32,277 nt of DNA from positions 1-32,277 of the forward strand of contig JAGXAC010000019.1 in NCBI GenBank assembly GCA_019075925.1, in the 5' to 3' direction. Each line of letters begins with the position of its first letter. Position 1 is the stretch's first letter. Of this stretch, positions 28,362 through 32,277 are shown one piece after another. The notes below the pieces were generated by a model. The model saw only the letters and a program-made list of their open reading frames with translations, was not told the origin of the DNA and ran no database searches. Source of the DNA: Hyphomicrobiales bacterium. Lineage in GTDB: Bacteria; Pseudomonadota; Alphaproteobacteria; Rhizobiales; Xanthobacteraceae. Position numbers and translations under genes: made by a program.

Positions 28362-29390
28362 ATGGCCAGTGCTGCGCCGGCGGCCAAACCAGACGACTTC
28401 GTTGCGCAACTGGAAGCGGCCAACCTGCATCCGTTGTGGGATCGCTTCCGCACCATCACGCCGGTCAGACCGCAGGCCGCCGATCCGCCGTTTCTCTGGC
28501 GCTGGCGCGACATCGAGCCGTTCACCGAACGGGCGGTGTCGGAAGTGCCGATCAACGATGTCGAACGCCGCGCGCTGATCCTGGTCAATCCGGCGTTCGG
28601 CGGCGACACGGTGACGACATCGAATCTGATCGGCGCCTTCACGGTGCTCGATCCCGGCGACCGGGCGCGCCCGCACCGGCACACTTTCGCGGCGATCCGC
28701 TTCGCCACCCGCGCGGCCGGGGCTGCGACCATCGTCAATGGCCGGCGCTGCGAGATGCAGGACGGCGATCTCATCCTGACGCCGCCGATGTGCTGGCACG
28801 GCCACATCAACGAGAGCGACCATCGCATCGTCTGGTTCGACGCCGCCAATATTCCGCTGGTCCGCACGCTCGATGCGAACTTCTTCGAGCCCGGTGATCC
28901 GTCGTCCAACCAGTTCTGGCAGGTGGACGACGGCGACGAAAAGCTGTGGGCGGAGTCCGGCCTGGCCGGCGCCGACGCGGCCCCTGCGCCGGCGCATTCG
29001 CCGAAATACCGTTACCCGGGCGAGGCCGCGCGGCGGCTGTTGGCCGCTTTGCCGGCCGGAACCGACGGTGCGCGCACGCTGCGCTACACCAATCCCGCGA
29101 CCGGCGGCGCCGTGATGCCGGCGCTCGATTGCTACGCCGTGCGGTTGCCGAGCGGCAAGCCAACGCGGCCGAGACGGGTGACCTGTAACATGATCTGTCT
29201 GGTGGTTTCCGGCAGCGGCCAGTCGAGCGTCGGCGAGCATACCTTCCGCTGGACGCAAAACGACGTGTTCTCGATTCCGCACTGGAATTTTGTGAGCCAT
29301 ACCGCGAGCGGCGGCGACGCCGATCTGTTCATTGTTTCCGACCGCAGCGCCTTCGAGCGTCTCGATCTGTTCCGCGAGGAATACCAATAA
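28362..29390 (+). CDS. Gentisate 1,2-dioxygenase-like bicupin
   Basis: A 342-residue protein resembling the gentisate/salicylate/1-hydroxy-2-naphthoate dioxygenase family, Fe(II) enzymes that cleave aromatic rings. The N-terminal FLWRWRDIEP is a family marker. Cupin 1 keeps the iron ligands: HRH at His105 and His107, and His146 in CWHGH, with GDLILTPP between. The C-terminal cupin (about 265-335, SGSGQSSVG... NDVFSIPHWNF) is present but ligand-poor, as in known members. It sits between the ABC binding-protein gene (11-base gap) and the molybdenum hydroxylase gene (17-base gap), so it probably acts on the imported compound or on its hydroxylated product. Substrate is inference. Confidence 0.85.
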   Translation: MASAAPAAKPDDFVAQLEAANLHPLWDRFRTITPVRPQAADPPFLWRWRDIEPFTERAVSEVPINDVERRALILVNPAFGGDTVTTSNLIGAFTVLDPGDRARPHRHTFAAIRFATRAAGAATIVNGRRCEMQDGDLILTPPMCWHGHINESDHRIVWFDAANIPLVRTLDANFFEPGDPSSNQFWQVDDGDEKLWAESGLAGADAAPAPAHSPKYRYPGEAARRLLAALPAGTDGARTLRYTNPATGGAVMPALDCYAVRLPSGKPTRPRRVTCNMICLVVSGSGQSSVGEHTFRWTQNDVFSIPHWNFVSHTASGGDADLFIVSDRSAFERLDLFREEYQ

Positions 29391-29407
29391 ATCCACGCCC
29401 GCCATTG

Positions 29408-31771
29408 GTGCACGAAGGCATCGGCGCGCCGGTCCGCCGCGTCGAGGACGACAAATTCCTGCGCGGGCTCGGCCAATTCGTCGCCGATATCGTGCTGCCT
29501 GGCGAGTTGCATTGCGCGCTGGTGCGCTCGTCGCATGCGCATGCGTGGATCGTGCGGATTGACGCCGCGCCGGCGCTCGCTCGGCCCGGCGTCGTTGCCG
29601 TGCTCAGCGGCGCCGACATGGCGGCCGATGGCGTCGGTCCGATGGCGCCGCTGTGGACGATCAAATCGGCCGACGGCAAACCGATGGCGGAGCCGCCGCG
29701 CTTCGCGCTGGCGCGCGGTACGGTGCGCCACGTCGGCGAAGCGGTGGCCGCGGTCATTGCCGAAAGCGCGGTTGCCGCGGCCGATGCCGCCGATCTCGTG
29801 CAGGTGGATTATGAACCGCTCCCCGCCGTGGTCGATGCCAGGGCCGCCATGCGCGACGACGCGCCGCTGCTGCACCGGGCGGCGCCCGGCAATGTCTGCT
29901 TCCGTTTCGTCCGCGGCGACGAGGCTGCAGCGCGCAAGGCGTTCGCCCAAGCGTCGCATGTGGTACGGCTCGATCTGATCAATAATCGCCTGATCGGCGC
30001 CGCGATCGAGCCGCGGGCGGTGGTAGCCGACGGCCGCGTCGCCGGACAGCTCACGCTGTACTGCGCCACCCAGGTGCCGCATCTCGTCCGCCGTACGGTC
30101 AGCGATCAATTGAACCTGCCGCAAAGTGCGATCCGGCTCATTGCGCCCGACGTCGGCGGCGGCTTCGGCTACAAGGGCAAGCATTACCCCGAGGAGACCG
30201 TCGTCGCCTGGGCGGCGCGCCGGCTGCGGCGGCCGGTGAAATGGATCGCCACGCGCAGCGAATGCTTTGCGTCCGATTATCAGGGGCGCGACCATCAAAC
30301 TCACGCCGAGCTTGCGCTCGATGCCGACGGACGTTTCCTGGCGCTGCGCGTCGACACCATCGCCAATCTCGGCGCCTACGTTTCGACCTTCGGCGCGGCG
30401 ATCCCGAGTGCGATCTATTCGGCGTTGCTGGCCGGCGTCTACCGCACGCCGGCCATCGCCATCAGTTCGGCCGGCGTTTTCACCAACACCGTGCCGACGG
30501 ATGCCTATCGCGGCGCCGGCCGGCCGGAGGCGTGTTACGTGCTGGAGCGGCTCGCCGATGAAGCGGCGCATCTGCTTAAGCTCGACCGCGCCGAAATCCG
30601 GCGGCGTAATCTCATTCCCGCCGGCGCCATGCCGTACAAGACGCCGATCGGCCCGGTGTATGACTGCGGCGATTTTCCCAAGATTCTGGCGCGGCTATTG
30701 GAGATCGCCGATTATCGCGGCTTCGCCAGACGGCGGCAGAACGCGGAACGCGTCGGCACGCTGCGCGGCTTCGGCATCGCCTGTTACGTGGAGTCCTCCG
30801 GCGTGGCGCCGTCGCGCTTTGCCGCGGCGCTTGGGGCGCGGATCGGCTTCTTCGAAGCCGCCACCATCCGCGTCCAGCCGGACGGCAGCGTGCAGGCGCT
30901 TCTCGGCACGCACAATCACGGCCAAGGCCACGCCACGACGTTTGCGCAGATTCTTTCAACCCGGCTCGGGGTGCCGATGGCCCAGGTGGAAGTGATTGAA
31001 GGCGACACCGACCGGGTGCCGTTCGGCTCCGGCACTTTCGGCTCCCGCTCGATCGCCGTCGGCGGGTCGGCGCTCGACCGCGCGGCGGCAAAGATCATCG
31101 ACAAGGGCAAGCGGATCGCCGCGCACCTCCTTGAAGCGTCGCCGGCGGACATGACGTTTGGCGCCGGCGTCTTCGCCATCGCCGGCACGGATCGCCGCGT
31201 GACGTTGCAGGAGGTCGCGCGCGTCGCTTACGTGCCGAGCGCGTTTCCGGCCGACATGGAGCTCGGACTGCACGACACCGCCGTGTACGACCCGGTTTCA
31301 TTTGCGTGGAGCAATGGCGTGCATGCCTGCGAGGTCGAAGTCGACCGCGAGACCGGCGAGGTTCGCGTGCTCGGCTATTGGGGCGTCGACGACGTCGGCA
31401 CGGTCATCAATCCGATGATCGTCGACGGCCAGATCCGGGGCGGCGTCGCGCAGGGGCTCGGACAGGCGTTGCGCGAGCATTGCGTGTACGACGACTCCGG
31501 CCAATTGCTGTCCGGTTCGTTCATGGATTACGCGATGCCGCGCGCCGCCGACATGCCGCCGGTCGTCTCCGAGCTCGACGAAAGCCAGCCTTGCACCCAC
31601 AATCCGCTCGGCGCCAAGGGCTGCGGCGAGGCCGGCTCGATCGGGGCGCCGGCCGCCATCGCCGGAGCGGTTCTCGACGCATTGCGGCCGCTCGGCGTGA
31701 GCGACCTGGAATTGCCGCTGACGCCGGAGCGGGTTTGGCGGACCATTCGCGGGGTCAAAGGCCGCCAGTAA
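29408..31771 (+). CDS. Molybdenum hydroxylase large subunit (xanthine dehydrogenase/CoxL form II-like)
   Basis: A 787-residue molybdopterin-binding subunit of the xanthine oxidase family. Visible signatures: the N-terminal hammerhead domain (GAPVRRVEDDKFLRGLGQFV), DVGGGFGYKGK, AYRGAGRPEA in place of the CO dehydrogenase loop AYRCSFR (so form II-like, not a true CO dehydrogenase), GTHNHGQGHATTFAQI, GSGTFGSRSIAVGGSA, and the catalytic Glu741 in GCGEAGSIGAP. Such enzymes hydroxylate aromatic heterocycles, aldehydes or purines. They normally need FAD and [2Fe-2S] subunits, and no gene for either is in this window. The start is weakly supported: GTG 29408 or TTG 29405, with no ribosome binding site, perhaps translationally coupled to the bicupin gene. 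Confidence 0.9.
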   Translation: MHEGIGAPVRRVEDDKFLRGLGQFVADIVLPGELHCALVRSSHAHAWIVRIDAAPALARPGVVAVLSGADMAADGVGPMAPLWTIKSADGKPMAEPPRFALARGTVRHVGEAVAAVIAESAVAAADAADLVQVDYEPLPAVVDARAAMRDDAPLLHRAAPGNVCFRFVRGDEAAARKAFAQASHVVRLDLINNRLIGAAIEPRAVVADGRVAGQLTLYCATQVPHLVRRTVSDQLNLPQSAIRLIAPDVGGGFGYKGKHYPEETVVAWAARRLRRPVKWIATRSECFASDYQGRDHQTHAELALDADGRFLALRVDTIANLGAYVSTFGAAIPSAIYSALLAGVYRTPAIAISSAGVFTNTVPTDAYRGAGRPEACYVLERLADEAAHLLKLDRAEIRRRNLIPAGAMPYKTPIGPVYDCGDFPKILARLLEIADYRGFARRRQNAERVGTLRGFGIACYVESSGVAPSRFAAALGARIGFFEAATIRVQPDGSVQALLGTHNHGQGHATTFAQILSTRLGVPMAQVEVIEGDTDRVPFGSGTFGSRSIAVGGSALDRAAAKIIDKGKRIAAHLLEASPADMTFGAGVFAIAGTDRRVTLQEVARVAYVPSAFPADMELGLHDTAVYDPVSFAWSNGVHACEVEVDRETGEVRVLGYWGVDDVGTVINPMIVDGQIRGGVAQGLGQALREHCVYDDSGQLLSGSFMDYAMPRAADMPPVVSELDESQPCTHNPLGAKGCGEAGSIGAPAAIAGAVLDALRPLGVSDLELPLTPERVWRTIRGVKGRQ

Positions 31772-31842
31772 GGCGTCTTCCGCACCCTCCCGTATCGCCG
31801 CCGGGGATAGTATGCTTTCTGAGATTTCGTTGGTTATGGGTG

Positions 31843-32277
31843 ATGCGGATGACGCGGAAAAAAGCAAAGACACCGCGCAAGGCGTCTCGTCACGCCAAGG
31901 CGGCGAAAATACGCGCTGAGCGTCCGACGAAAGTCGTTTCGGCGCCTACGTCCGACATTCGGAGCGAGCTTGAGAGCGCAAACGAACAACTCGCCGCCTC
32001 ATCGGAAATTTTGCAGATCATTTCCAACTCGCCCGGCGATCTGCAACGGGTTTTCAAGATCATTCTGGAAAGCGCGACCCGGCTTTGCGGCGCCAGCTTC
32101 GGAACGCTGCTGATGTATGAGGCTGACGGGTTCCGGAGGGTTGCGAGGCACAACGTGCCGCAAACCTTGGCCGCGGACGCGCCGGCGGGTCATCTGAAGG
32201 CGCCATTCAAAGGTGCGCCGTCGCTCAAGCGGCTCGTTAGCACCAAGCGGCTGGTTCATATCGTCGATATCGCCGCG
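31843..32277 (+). CDS. GAF-domain signalling protein, N-terminal part only
   Basis: An open frame of 145 codons from ATG 31843 runs off the window end. The first 30 residues are very basic (MRMTRKKAKTPRKASR...). A short helical stretch (LESANEQLAASSEILQIIS) leads into a GAF domain beginning NSPGDLQRVFKIILESATRL and continuing FGTLLMYEADGFRRVA. This pattern is common in Bradyrhizobium-like multi-GAF sensor histidine kinases and in adenylate cyclases; which output domain follows is not visible. It lies 71 bases after the molybdenum hydroxylase gene on the same strand and could be unrelated or could regulate the cluster. Confidence 0.75.
   Translation, partial: MRMTRKKAKTPRKASRHAKAAKIRAERPTKVVSAPTSDIRSELESANEQLAASSEILQIISNSPGDLQRVFKIILESATRLCGASFGTLLMYEADGFRRVARHNVPQTLAADAPAGHLKAPFKGAPSLKRLVSTKRLVHIVDIAA

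Overview
The window looks like chromosome of a high-GC alphaproteobacterium of the order Hyphomicrobiales (Rhizobiales), probably near Xanthobacteraceae/Nitrobacteraceae (Bradyrhizobium- or Pseudolabrys-like). The reasons are the gene order mdh-sucC-sucD-sucA-sucB-lpd, an NHEJ-type Ku gene, and two families of dispersed palindromic repeats of the kind common in those genomes. The species assignment is inference, since no search was run.

Layout. 1-106 is the start of a Bax inhibitor-1/YccA gene leaving the window. 273-4232 holds a divergent unit: an FtsX-like ABC permease with its ATPase on the minus strand, and a secreted GDSL arylesterase on the plus strand, with 5' ends that seem to overlap. 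4311-6921 holds an RNA 2',3'-cyclic phosphodiesterase (thpR), a GNAT acetyltransferase and zapE. At 7085-8455 is an Nramp-family transporter whose metal-site motifs are altered. 8540-17698 is the TCA-cycle operon: malate dehydrogenase, succinyl-CoA synthetase, and all three components of the 2-oxoglutarate dehydrogenase complex. Three of its gaps are filled by palindromic repeats.

17737-24456 is read almost entirely on the minus strand: a coupled pair of exported proteins (M48 peptidase lipoprotein with a LysM-like tail, and a SNase-fold protein lacking key catalytic residues), Ku, an acyl-CoA synthetase, an N-formylglutamate amidohydrolase and a 64-residue zinc-ribbon protein with a strong terminator. 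A degraded gene fragment lies between the SNase-like gene and ku.

After a tRNA-Arg(CCT) gene, 24968-31771 is a tightly packed plus-strand cluster: a ribose/xylose-type ABC importer (ATPase, permease, binding protein), a gentisate-dioxygenase-like bicupin, and a molybdenum hydroxylase large subunit without its usual FAD and [2Fe-2S] partner subunits. It reads as an uncharacterised uptake-and-catabolism operon for an aromatic or heterocyclic compound, and is the most likely place for undescribed biology here. The window ends inside a GAF-domain signalling gene. No stretch above 300 bases lacks a gene or RNA, and I saw no CRISPR array, insertion sequence, rRNA or riboswitch.
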